A DNA stretch of 64,000 nucleotides from Sphingobacteriales bacterium (GTDB lineage: Bacteria > Bacteroidota > Bacteroidia > Chitinophagales > Chitinophagaceae): contig SEFT01000020.1 of NCBI GenBank assembly GCA_004144175.1, positions 1 through 64,000 on the forward strand. The letters are read 5' to 3'. The stretch's first letter is position 1; each line of letters opens with the position of its first letter. The translations under genes and the position numbers were made by a program. Below, in pieces: positions 26,247-34,761 of the stretch. A model generated the notes under the pieces. That model ran no database searches, had not been told where the DNA came from, and was given only the letters and a program-made list of their open reading frames with translations.

Positions 26247-29200
26247 TTAGAAGCTAAAGTTTAGACCCACGTTAATTCTTCTCGGAAGGGAGAGGTTATT
26301 AGGATTCATCTGGTTGATCGTATACAGGTCTATATAAGACTGCGGATCAACCTGCGTTCTTGTTTCCTGAACACCGATCGGGTGAGACAGGAAGCCATTA
26401 TCGTCAGGAGAGCTAGTGTAACCATTAACATTGTTGATATTGCGTGTATTCAACAGGTTGTTGATAAGTACGAAAGCATTAACAACGAAATCAGCTCTTT
26501 TAGCTTCACCTTCTTTGTCTTTCCTGAGCATTTTCGAGAGATTGAAGTCTTTGTCAATTCTCATGTCCAGATTGTAAGTCCATGGCAGACGAGATTGGTT
26601 AGCGCCACCTACAACAAAACGTTGGTTTGGCTGTGCGTATCTTGTATATGGCTGACCACTAACTGTTCTGAAGATAAAGTTAACACCAGCATTCTCCAGT
26701 ATGTGCGATTTGCCTACTACCGGGCCTTCACTTTGACCATAACGGTAGTCTACTGTAGATACGATGTTATGACGTGCATCGTAATCCAGGAATGTTACAT
26801 AACGCATGTTGGGCAGAGATGCACCGATGAAGTTAGACAGCAGACCGCTACCATTGTAGTTCCTGTCGCCACCACCACCATTACCGGAAGTAGCGCTCGA
26901 TCCTGTACCTTCTGCAAACTGAAGTGTATAGGCTACATCCAGTCTCAGGTTACCTGTCCTACGCATGTCATACTTCAGGGTCATACCTTTTGTAGTAGAG
27001 AAGTCACGGTTACCATATGTATAGTATGTACGTGGATAAGCATACAGGTAAGGGCGAACCTGGATCATGTCTTTACGCTCTTTGTAGAACGCAGTAAGCG
27101 TAAGTGCCGAACGCTGGCTCAGCTGCTGCTGGAAACCAACCTCATAGTCGAACAGACGCTGAGGTTTCAGGCCCGGGTTGTTGATCAGATTAGTACCCAG
27201 TGTGCTGAAGTAGTAGTAGTCAGCTGGAGAAGCAAACATTGCCACATCCGGTCTTTGAACCACCACATCGTAGTGCGCATAGAACAACGCTACATCAGAT
27301 ATAGGGAATGAGAACGATACGCGTGGCATTACGTTCACCTGTGGCTTATAATCTGTAAATGAAGTATTGGGATCGTAGTTAGCGTCGTTCATCTGAACGG
27401 TGTTAACCAACAATGGCTGAATATCCCTACCATTATTATAAAGTGTAGAAAGCGTACGCGGATCTTCAATGAATTTACCATTTGGATCGTACCAGTCGTC
27501 GCCCTGACGGTAACCTACTACAGTTCTGTTCTGTGCAGTGTTCGAGTTAACATATACTACATAATCATCGCCAATGTTGCCGGGATGAAGATTTGAACCT
27601 TCACTTGCAGCCTTGCCCAGCGTGGTAGCATAAGTACTGTTTACAAGCGTTACATCGCCACGGCTACGTGCTTCGCCGATGGTGTTCACGCCGTACAGTG
27701 AATACGGATCTTTCAGCATTTTAGTATTCGCGTCGAAGCGGTCAACACGCACACCCACGTTGAACATCAGGTCTTTGAACTGGAAATTATCCATGATGTA
27801 ACCTGCGATGTAGTTGGGACGATAAGAGCCTATCGGACGATTTGCTCTATCGGTAAAGAAGTCGTTGAAGTTAACCTGGCCTTTTTGTCTTGCACCGGTA
27901 TATGTATAGCCTTGGTAGCCAACAAAACCGCTACCACTGTTCAAGAGTTCGTCGGCAGAGAACATATCCAAAGTAAACATTTCCGGATCGTACTCATCAA
28001 CGTTAATGTAATCCGTACTGTTCTTAGCCAGTCCGAGTTTTGATCTCAGGTTAGCATCGAATACAGACTGCGCAGTATCACGGGCAATACGGCTATATAC
28101 GATAGTGTCGTATGGAGACGGTGCAATTACACCATTCCTTACATCATTATAGCTATAGCGTGTACCGCCTACGATAAATACCGGGTTAGAATTATCCAGC
28201 GCAATATGCCTGTTGGTCAGCTGACGCATATATTGCCAGATGTTAGGATTACCAGTTGCGCGCGCTCCGGTTGCACCAAAGCTTCTTTCTATACGCTGCT
28301 GATAGTAAAGACCGAATCCAATTGCGTGTTTAGGTCCTTTAGCAGGCTGAAGGTCGAAAGAGGCATCTACAGTTACTGCAAACTGATCGTTGTTCGCATA
28401 AGAATAACCACCTAATGCACTACCTACGTTATTGAACAGGTTGTAAGAGGTACTAGGCAACTGTCCGTTTACAAGTGCGCTGGTACCTGCAAGTGCAGGG
28501 ATGTCGGTAGTGTATACGCCGTTAAATCCGCCTAAAAAATTTTGAAGTGATGAAGTGTAGTTAGCCAGAACGGGGTTGATCTCCGAACGCTCGAATGTAG
28601 TACGGGTAGGAATACGTTCTGCGAACATTACGATACCAGTCTTTTTAGACAGTGTATCCTGACCAAACTGATAAATCGGCATATAATCAGTGTAGAATTT
28701 ACCTACATAACCATATTTGAACAGATTCCTTTTATGATTTGGATCCTCACGCGTAGTATAGTCTTTCTGATAGTCGAACTGAAGTGTATAGTATGCGTTG
28801 GAGATCAATGGCTTCTTGCCATCGGTTGGCGCGTTACCTTTATTAAAGCGTTGTGTAAGACGTACATAACCCATTGGATTGATCGTCTTCCTTACAGGCT
28901 GTGCATCCGGTGTGAAGTATGACCAGCTGCGTGTCCATTCTGTATAGTCGAGGTAGTTAAGACGGCCACCTGCAGAAATATTTAATTGATCGGTCAGCTT
29001 AAAATCAACACGTGAGTTGAGGCGAATCTCTGCAACTTCCGCATTTTGACGTTTTTTACGTACTTCAAAATCTTCGGCACGTACAAACTCAGTAGCATAT
29101 CTATATTGTACCGCACCGGTAGGCGTTGTAACACCAACGATCGGATTTTGCTCCAGTCTTCTTAATACATCTTCTTTCAGCGCGTAGTTTCCACCATATG

Positions 29201-30065
29201 AAGGGCGACGGTCTTCGTCGTACCATACTTCGGCACCCAGCATGAAACCGATACGCGTATCTTTTTGACCGTTAGAGTCTTTTCTACTATAAATAGGACC
29301 TGACAGGTTAATTGATGCAAGATTGTGGTTGTAACCATCAACGGAATGCTCCAAGGTAACACCGCCTCTCAATTTAGGAGAAGGACCTTTACTGGTTACA
29401 TTGATTACACCACCAAGGGCATCACCGTACCTTGCAGGCAGGCCCGAAGTAAGTACTTGTATTTGATCGACAGTACCTTGTGTAAGCGTATTGGCACCAC
29501 CCCTTACCTGCACACCATCTATTATATATAGTGTACCTTCTGTACGGGCACCTGCAATGCTAAGACCTTCGCCTGTAGAAAGAACGCCCGCTGTAGTTGC
29601 AGCAACGCCTTCTGTACTACGTGTAGGCATCTTTTCAATCTCCTCTGCCGTTCTTACAGTTGATGTACCCGGGCTATAGGGGTCGATCAGTGGTACACGG
29701 TAGGCTATTTTTTCAACTTCTACCAGATCTGTAGAAGGAGACAGTGTAGCATTTACCCTGGTGGTTTTATCAGGGCTGATGATTACACCTGTAGTTGTTT
29801 GCTCCTTGAAGCCTACATATGTTATTTTTACATCATAACGTCCCGGGTCCAGTGGCTTGATTTCGTAGTTACCTTCCTCATCAGTCGTTATACCGGCTTT
29901 GGTGATACCACCTTGTATCGCCTGAACAACGGCGCCGATAACCGCATCATTGTTTTTGTCGGTTACCTTGCCGACGATGGCGCCACCTTGTGCGAACACC
30001 TGCCCGGCAATCCCCACAAACAGCAACACGAATAAATAACGTAATGTACGTGCCATATTCTGCAT
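26247..30065 (-). CDS. TonB-dependent receptor with N-terminal carboxypeptidase-regulatory domain
   Basis: Outer-membrane receptor of 1,272 residues. After the signal peptide (MARTLRYLFVLLFVGIAGQVFA) come a CarboxypepD_reg-like domain at about 25-110 (GAIVGKVTDKNNDAVIGAVV, KPLDPGRYDVKITYVGF), a plug at about 130-240 (YIIDGVQVRGG, SGLPARYGDALGGVINVTSKG) and a 22-strand-type barrel ending in an aromatic C-terminus (INVGLNFSF). It imports or binds a large substrate using TonB energy; the substrate is unknown. No SusD partner follows; instead come the giant secreted protein (32-nt gap) and the PorV/PorQ-family barrel. Alternative start ATG at 30056; the ATG at 30065 has a very AT-rich leader. TAACTTTA, a variant -7 box, lies at 30092-30099. 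Confidence 0.87.
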   Translation of the reverse strand: MQNMARTLRYLFVLLFVGIAGQVFAQGGAIVGKVTDKNNDAVIGAVVQAIQGGITKAGITTDEEGNYEIKPLDPGRYDVKITYVGFKEQTTTGVIISPDKTTRVNATLSPSTDLVEVEKIAYRVPLIDPYSPGTSTVRTAEEIEKMPTRSTEGVAATTAGVLSTGEGLSIAGARTEGTLYIIDGVQVRGGANTLTQGTVDQIQVLTSGLPARYGDALGGVINVTSKGPSPKLRGGVTLEHSVDGYNHNLASINLSGPIYSRKDSNGQKDTRIGFMLGAEVWYDEDRRPSYGGNYALKEDVLRRLEQNPIVGVTTPTGAVQYRYATEFVRAEDFEVRKKRQNAEVAEIRLNSRVDFKLTDQLNISAGGRLNYLDYTEWTRSWSYFTPDAQPVRKTINPMGYVRLTQRFNKGNAPTDGKKPLISNAYYTLQFDYQKDYTTREDPNHKRNLFKYGYVGKFYTDYMPIYQFGQDTLSKKTGIVMFAERIPTRTTFERSEINPVLANYTSSLQNFLGGFNGVYTTDIPALAGTSALVNGQLPSTSYNLFNNVGSALGGYSYANNDQFAVTVDASFDLQPAKGPKHAIGFGLYYQQRIERSFGATGARATGNPNIWQYMRQLTNRHIALDNSNPVFIVGGTRYSYNDVRNGVIAPSPYDTIVYSRIARDTAQSVFDANLRSKLGLAKNSTDYINVDEYDPEMFTLDMFSADELLNSGSGFVGYQGYTYTGARQKGQVNFNDFFTDRANRPIGSYRPNYIAGYIMDNFQFKDLMFNVGVRVDRFDANTKMLKDPYSLYGVNTIGEARSRGDVTLVNSTYATTLGKAASEGSNLHPGNIGDDYVVYVNSNTAQNRTVVGYRQGDDWYDPNGKFIEDPRTLSTLYNNGRDIQPLLVNTVQMNDANYDPNTSFTDYKPQVNVMPRVSFSFPISDVALFYAHYDVVVQRPDVAMFASPADYYYFSTLGTNLINNPGLKPQRLFDYEVGFQQQLSQRSALTLTAFYKERKDMIQVRPYLYAYPRTYYTYGNRDFSTTKGMTLKYDMRRTGNLRLDVAYTLQFAEGTGSSATSGNGGGGDRNYNGSGLLSNFIGASLPNMRYVTFLDYDARHNIVSTVDYRYGQSEGPVVGKSHILENAGVNFIFRTVSGQPYTRYAQPNQRFVVGGANQSRLPWTYNLDMRIDKDFNLSKMLRKDKEGEAKRADFVVNAFVLINNLLNTRNINNVNGYTSSPDDNGFLSHPIGVQETRTQVDPQSYIDLYTINQMNPNNLSLPRRINVGLNFSF

Positions 30066-30187
30066 TAATATATTATTAACCAAATGAACTGTAAAGTTAA
30101 AAACTTCTGTTAAAAGTAGAACGTTTAAAATTATTAATTGTCAACTAACTGTTTGTTTTAGCTATATTATCGCTAATAATATACATC

Positions 30188-31135
30188 TTACTTTAATGTG
30201 ACAATTTTATTTAATAACACGCTGCTCATCTTATATAGAGCCTCATATGAGTAGCCTGCTATATGCGGAGTAACGATGAATTGAGGATATCCTAAACATC
30301 GGTTTAAAATTTCTTTTAATTTGTTATTCATTTGCTCCAGTGGCTCTTCTTCCCAAACATCGAGCGCAGCACCAGATATCTTTCCGGATTGCAGCCCTTG
30401 TAAGAGCGTACTTGAACTTACCACCTTTCCACGCGATGTATTAACGAGGATAAATGCGCGTTCCATATTATCCAAGAAAGCCTCATTGAAATAGTGCAAC
30501 GTATCGGGGCGGAGGGGCACGTGGAAGCTTACTATATCCGCCTCCCGGTATATTGGCTCCATGCTATCGCATTTTTCTGCATAAGACGGAACAGAAACGG
30601 CAGGATCGACATCATAAGCTAATATGCGCATATCAAAGCCCTGCAATTTCTTCGCAAATGCACTGCCGGTATGGCCAAAGCCAATTACCGCTATTGTTTT
30701 CCCTTCTAGTTCGCCCCCCCGGTTTTCATCACGAAGCCATTTATTGTCTTTCACTTCGTTGTAAGAAGTCGCAATTTTCTTCGTAACCGATAGCAATAAG
30801 CCCAGCGCATGTTCTGCAACAGCATTACAGTTGCCTTCGGGGCTGCTGTAGCAGCGTATATTCTTGCTTGCTGCATATGGCACATCTATCACCTCCATAC
30901 CCGAACCCATGCGGCCTATCCATTGAAGCTGTGGTGCCGCGTCCAGCAATTCCTTGTCCAGCTGCAGGCGTGTAGAAGTAATGACACCGGTACAATCCCC
31001 AATGAGATCAAATGCTGCCACCTGTGTTGTCTTCTCTTGAAATATGCATTGATAGCCAGCCGCATTGAGTCCATCAGTAAGTACGGGATGTACAGGTGCG
31101 GCAATAAGTACTTTACCGGATTGTGTTATTGGCAT
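30188..31135 (-). CDS. NAD-dependent 2-hydroxyacid dehydrogenase
   Basis: 315 residues of the D-isomer-specific 2-hydroxyacid dehydrogenase family, related to phosphoglycerate dehydrogenase. The Rossmann motif is TIAVIGFGHTGSAFAKKL at about 147-164. The catalytic triad is the arginine in VNTSRGKVV, the glutamate in DVWEEEPLE and the histidine in VTPHIAGYS. There is no ACT domain, so it lacks the allosteric region of long SerA enzymes. It reduces or oxidises a short 2-keto/2-hydroxy acid; serine synthesis is possible but unproven. Its start overlaps the ksgA stop by 10 nt, so they are co-transcribed. Confidence 0.88.
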   Translation of the reverse strand: MPITQSGKVLIAAPVHPVLTDGLNAAGYQCIFQEKTTQVAAFDLIGDCTGVITSTRLQLDKELLDAAPQLQWIGRMGSGMEVIDVPYAASKNIRCYSSPEGNCNAVAEHALGLLLSVTKKIATSYNEVKDNKWLRDENRGGELEGKTIAVIGFGHTGSAFAKKLQGFDMRILAYDVDPAVSVPSYAEKCDSMEPIYREADIVSFHVPLRPDTLHYFNEAFLDNMERAFILVNTSRGKVVSSSTLLQGLQSGKISGAALDVWEEEPLEQMNNKLKEILNRCLGYPQFIVTPHIAGYSYEALYKMSSVLLNKIVTLK

Positions 31136-31893
31136 TGATATTGCTTGTGTAGTCTTACGAAGTCTGTAACAGATAGTTGCTCTGCCCTTTTATCCATTAT
31201 TGGGTCAATCAGGGCCTCTGGAGGCAGTGTACTCTTCAGTGCATTGCGCAGTGTTTTGCGTCTTTGGTTGAAGGCCGCCTTTATTAGTATGATGAACTTT
31301 CTTTTATCGGTAATATCATGCGGATTACCTAAGTTTTCAAGGCGTATCACCCCACTCTTTACCTTAGGCGGCGGGTTGAAGCAATTTTCATGTACATCGA
31401 AGAGATAAGTGACCTTGAAAAAAGCCTGAATCAGTATGCTGAGTATACCCGAATCCTTAGAACCCGGACCAGCTGCTACACGTTGCGCCACTTCTTTTTG
31501 AAACATGCCGATCACCTCATCTACCTGCGTTTCCCAGTCCAGCACTTTGAACAGGATAGGCGATGAGATATTATAAGGGAAGTTACCAACGATACTAAAC
31601 CTGTCCGCGAATGGCGCATCTGCCTTAAGTATATCCTGCTGTATGATCTTGCCCTGTAAAACAGGATAGGTCTTAGTCAGGTACACCACCTTCTCGTCAT
31701 CTATTTCGATAGCCTTATACTGAACATCCTGCCATTCAATAAGATATTTGGTAATGGCGCCACCGCCCGGCCCTATCTCCAGCAATTGCATACCGGGCTT
31801 ACGGGTTACCTCCGATACTATTTTGCGGCACATATTCTCGTCGTGCAGAAAATGCTGCCCCAGGCTCTTCTTTAGTGTATATGGCTGCGCCAA
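31126..31893 (-). CDS. ksgA: 16S rRNA dimethyladenosine transferase
   Basis: Dimethylates two adjacent adenines near the 3' end of 16S rRNA during small-subunit maturation. The 255-residue protein has KSLGQHFLHDENM at the N-terminus, the SAM-binding LLEIGPGGGAIT at about 37-48, and the catalytic NFPYNISSPI (NLPY-type) at about 103-112. The start codon is a TTG: upstream in-frame codons are ATT, TAC, CAA and ATA before a stop. It is divergent from the M17 peptidase gene; the two predicted -7 boxes lie 33 nt apart. Downstream is the hydroxyacid dehydrogenase with a 10-nt overlap. Confidence 0.96.
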   Translation of the reverse strand: MAQPYTLKKSLGQHFLHDENMCRKIVSEVTRKPGMQLLEIGPGGGAITKYLIEWQDVQYKAIEIDDEKVVYLTKTYPVLQGKIIQQDILKADAPFADRFSIVGNFPYNISSPILFKVLDWETQVDEVIGMFQKEVAQRVAAGPGSKDSGILSILIQAFFKVTYLFDVHENCFNPPPKVKSGVIRLENLGNPHDITDKRKFIILIKAAFNQRRKTLRNALKSTLPPEALIDPIMDKRAEQLSVTDFVRLHKQYQCQ

Positions 31894-31929
31894 AATGTAT
31901 TGTATTAGGTTATATCAACAAATGAAGTG

Positions 31930-31937
31930 CAAAGTTA
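31930..31937 (-). promoter_or_regulatory. Putative -7 promoter element of ksgA
   Basis: CAAAGTTA on the plus strand is TAACTTTG on the minus strand, 36 nt upstream of the ksgA start at 31893. Confidence 0.5.
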
Positions 31938-31970
31938 GCTTTTAACTCATCAACCTATTACCTTGCGGTA

Positions 31971-31978
31971 TAACTTTG
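31971..31978 (+). promoter_or_regulatory. Putative -7 promoter element of the M17 peptidase gene
   Basis: TAACTTTG fits TAnnTTTG and ends 21 nt before the ATG at 32000, which also has AAAAGG just upstream. Confidence 0.55.
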
Positions 31979-31999
31979 CAAACTAAATAAACAAAAGGC

Positions 32000-33436
32000 A
32001 TGGAATTCAAAATTGTTCAGAAACCATCGAAGAAGCACAATCTGTATATTATAGATAATGTAGACCAGCTGCGCCAGATAGAAGATATCAACGAACAGGA
32101 GCGGAGCTTTTCTGAAAATGCTTTTAAGGGTGAACAAAATGCTGTTTCCATCAACCAATATAACCGCTACGTTTTCATCAACTATATAAAGCCTAAGAAA
32201 ACAGACGCACTTACTGCTGAAGCCTGCCGGAAAACAGGCGCAGAGCTTACAGGCTTCCTCAACAGGCAGAAACTTGACGAAGTAACCATCATTAACCTGT
32301 CTACGCGAGCTAACGCTTCTTACCTGTATGCTGAAGGTATGGCATTGGCTAACTACCAGTTTTTGAAATATCGCGGTGAGGCGAAGAAACTAACCAATAC
32401 ATTAAAGACGCTTTCCTTTACCCGTCAATCGATAACGGTAAATGAACTGAACCAGCTGCAGGTAATAACCGATGCTGTATACCGTGCACGTACACTGGTA
32501 AATGAGCCACTGAACTACCTGACTGCTACGCAACTGTCAAAAGAGATAACACTGCTCGGTAAAGAAGCGGGCTTTAAAGTAACTGTGTTGCAAAAGGCAC
32601 AGATAGAAGCTGAAAAAATGGGTGGCCTGCTGGCAGTGAACAGAGGTAGTATTCTACCGCCAACCTTTACGGCAATGGAGTACAAACCTAAAAAGGCGAT
32701 CAATAAAAAGCCGATCGTGCTGGTAGGTAAGGGTGTAGTGTATGACACAGGTGGACTAAGCCTGAAGCCTACACCAGCATCTATGGACCGGATGAAGAGC
32801 GACATGAGCGGAGCGGCGCTAGTAACGGCTGCAATGTTCTCCATCAGCAAACTGCAACTACCACTGCACGTAATAGCGCTGGTACCTGCTACGGATAACC
32901 GTCCCGGTGAGAATGCCTATGTACCGGGCGATGTGATAACCATGTATAGCGGCACTACCGTGGAAGTATTGAATACGGATGCGGAAGGCCGCCTGCTGCT
33001 GGGCGATGCACTGCACTGGGCAAAGCGCTATAATCCAGAGCTGGTACTCGACTTTGCAACACTTACAGGTGCGGCATCGGTAGCGGTAGGTGAGCATGGC
33101 ATTGTGTGCATGGGCACCGCCGATGACAACGTAAAACAAGCATTCCGCGGTAGTGGTGACAGGCAGCACGAGCGCCTGGTAGAGTATCCATTGTGGGATG
33201 AATACGGCGACATGATAAAGTCAGACATTGCAGACCTGAAAAATGTGGGCGGCCCTAGTGGTGGCGCTATTACAGCAGGTAAGTTCCTGGAGCATTTTAC
33301 GGCCTACCCATGGATGCACTTTGATATTGCAGGCGTATCGTTCTCTATGTCGAAGCGTAACTACATTACTACCGGGGGTACCGCGTACGGTATGCGTATG
33401 CTCATGGATTTCCTGATGAATTACGGGAAAGCATAA
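32000..33436 (+). CDS. Leucyl aminopeptidase family (M17)
   Basis: Cytosolic two-metal aminopeptidase that removes N-terminal residues from peptides. The 478-residue protein has the metal and catalytic motifs GKGVVYDTGGLSLKP (catalytic lysine just after, near KPTPASMDRMKSDMSG), and the M17 signature NTDAEGRLLLGDAL near residues 325-338. The N-terminal domain (about 1-150) is poorly conserved, as usual. AAAAGG lies 5 nt before the ATG. The gene heads an operon with pdxA (15-nt gap). Confidence 0.93.
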   Translation: MEFKIVQKPSKKHNLYIIDNVDQLRQIEDINEQERSFSENAFKGEQNAVSINQYNRYVFINYIKPKKTDALTAEACRKTGAELTGFLNRQKLDEVTIINLSTRANASYLYAEGMALANYQFLKYRGEAKKLTNTLKTLSFTRQSITVNELNQLQVITDAVYRARTLVNEPLNYLTATQLSKEITLLGKEAGFKVTVLQKAQIEAEKMGGLLAVNRGSILPPTFTAMEYKPKKAINKKPIVLVGKGVVYDTGGLSLKPTPASMDRMKSDMSGAALVTAAMFSISKLQLPLHVIALVPATDNRPGENAYVPGDVITMYSGTTVEVLNTDAEGRLLLGDALHWAKRYNPELVLDFATLTGAASVAVGEHGIVCMGTADDNVKQAFRGSGDRQHERLVEYPLWDEYGDMIKSDIADLKNVGGPSGGAITAGKFLEHFTAYPWMHFDIAGVSFSMSKRNYITTGGTAYGMRMLMDFLMNYGKA

Positions 33437-33451
33437 ATAAGAAACAACAAC

Positions 33452-34525
33452 ATGCAGCCTAATATAGAAAAACCAATAATAGGAATAACAACAGGTGACC
33501 TGAATGGCATCGGCCTAGAGCTGATCATCAAGACATTCTCAGACAATCGCCTGCTGGAGCTTTGCACACCGGTGGTATTTGCATCGAATAAAGTCATCAA
33601 CTTTTATCGCAAACTGGTACCAACAGAGCATCCGTTCAACTTTACGAATACCAAAGACCTGACGAAGCTAAACCCGAAGCAGGTAAACATATTTAACTGC
33701 TGGGAAGAAGAAGTACCCTTGCAACCCGGTACCCTTACAGAGCATGGAGGCAAATATGCCGTACGCTCACTAATGGTAGCCACACAATGCCTGAAGGATG
33801 GTGAGCTGGATGCATTAGTCACCGCACCTATCCATAAAAGCAATACGCAGCTACCTGACTTCCCTTACACGGGGCATACTCCGTTTCTGAAAGATAAATT
33901 TGGAGCTAAAGATGTTCTGATGTTATTATACCAAGGCAACCTGCGAGTGGCGCTGGTTACAGAACATATACCGGTGGCCAATGTAGCATCGGTACTTACC
34001 AAAGAACTATTGCTATCGAAAATTCAGATGCTGCGTGAGAGCCTGATAAAAGACTTCGGCATTGATAAGCCAAAGATCGCAGTAATGGGCCTCAACCCAC
34101 ATGCAGGCGATGGCGGTAAGATCGGTAATGAAGAGCTGACGGTCATTAAACCTGTGCTGGATCAGTTGCAGCAGCAAGGGCAGTTAGTATTTGGCCCATA
34201 TAGCGCTGATGCTTTCTTTGCAAGGCATAGCTACAACAGCTTTGACGCCGTATTAGCTATGTACCACGACCAGGGGCTGGTGCCGTTCAAGACTATAGCA
34301 CATGGCGAAGGCGTAAACTACACTGCCGGACTACCGGTAATAAGAACATCTCCTGACCATGGTACAGCCTTCGACATAGCCGGTAAGAACGAGGCAGATC
34401 CATCGTCGTTCAGAGAAGCTATATACCAGGCCATAGACCTATTAAGGCAACGGAAGGAGCACGCGCTGTACACGGCTAACCCCATGAGAAGAGGGAAAAT
34501 AGAGAAAGAGCGGGAAAGCAGTTAA
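33452..34525 (+). CDS. pdxA: 4-hydroxythreonine-4-phosphate dehydrogenase
   Basis: NAD-dependent enzyme of the DXP-dependent pyridoxal phosphate pathway; oxidises 4-phosphohydroxythreonine. The 357-residue protein has the opening IGITTGDLNGIGLELIIKTF, the metal/substrate block DFPYTGHTPFLKDKF, GLNPHAGDGGKIGNEE near residues 214-229, and AMYHDQGLVPFKTIA near 269-283, all characteristic of PdxA. Second gene of the M17-pdxA operon, followed by a terminator. A function with PdxJ is expected, but pdxJ is not in the window. Confidence 0.96.
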   Translation: MQPNIEKPIIGITTGDLNGIGLELIIKTFSDNRLLELCTPVVFASNKVINFYRKLVPTEHPFNFTNTKDLTKLNPKQVNIFNCWEEEVPLQPGTLTEHGGKYAVRSLMVATQCLKDGELDALVTAPIHKSNTQLPDFPYTGHTPFLKDKFGAKDVLMLLYQGNLRVALVTEHIPVANVASVLTKELLLSKIQMLRESLIKDFGIDKPKIAVMGLNPHAGDGGKIGNEELTVIKPVLDQLQQQGQLVFGPYSADAFFARHSYNSFDAVLAMYHDQGLVPFKTIAHGEGVNYTAGLPVIRTSPDHGTAFDIAGKNEADPSSFREAIYQAIDLLRQRKEHALYTANPMRRGKIEKERESS

Positions 34526-34548
34526 GTTCCATGCCATTAGATATTTTG

Positions 34549-34575
34549 AAATGCACACCACCCAGTGTGCATTTT
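34549..34575 (+). terminator. Terminator after pdxA
   Basis: A 10-bp stem (34549-34558 with 34565-34574) around CACCCA, followed by T residues. The remaining 185 nt before the next gene show no other feature that I can support. Confidence 0.75.
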
Positions 34576-34761
34576 TACTTAGTTACATGTTTGTATTTTT
34601 ATCCATGTATAAAAAAAATGTTCGTGCGTGTTATCAGCGCTTTACGGGCTGCGAGGCTTGAAAACTGCTACCGTATTGAGTTCTAGCAGCTCAGACGCGC
34701 AGATGTGGCAGTATTTTTTAATAGATGAGGTGGATGGAAATTTTGTAGACAAATCCACTGT

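Noticed and set aside
25411-26250. 279-codon plus-strand frame opposite the giant secreted protein
   Set aside because: It overlaps the signal peptide and first domain of a real gene on the other strand, and its translation has no recognisable fold or start context.
30158-30176. TTAGC/GCTAA hairpin downstream of the hydroxyacid dehydrogenase gene
   Set aside because: It is a short AT-rich stem with no T-run on the minus strand, too weak to call a terminator.
34531-34686. Possible 51-codon plus-strand frame after pdxA
   Set aside because: It reads straight through the pdxA terminator hairpin and has no homology-like features.
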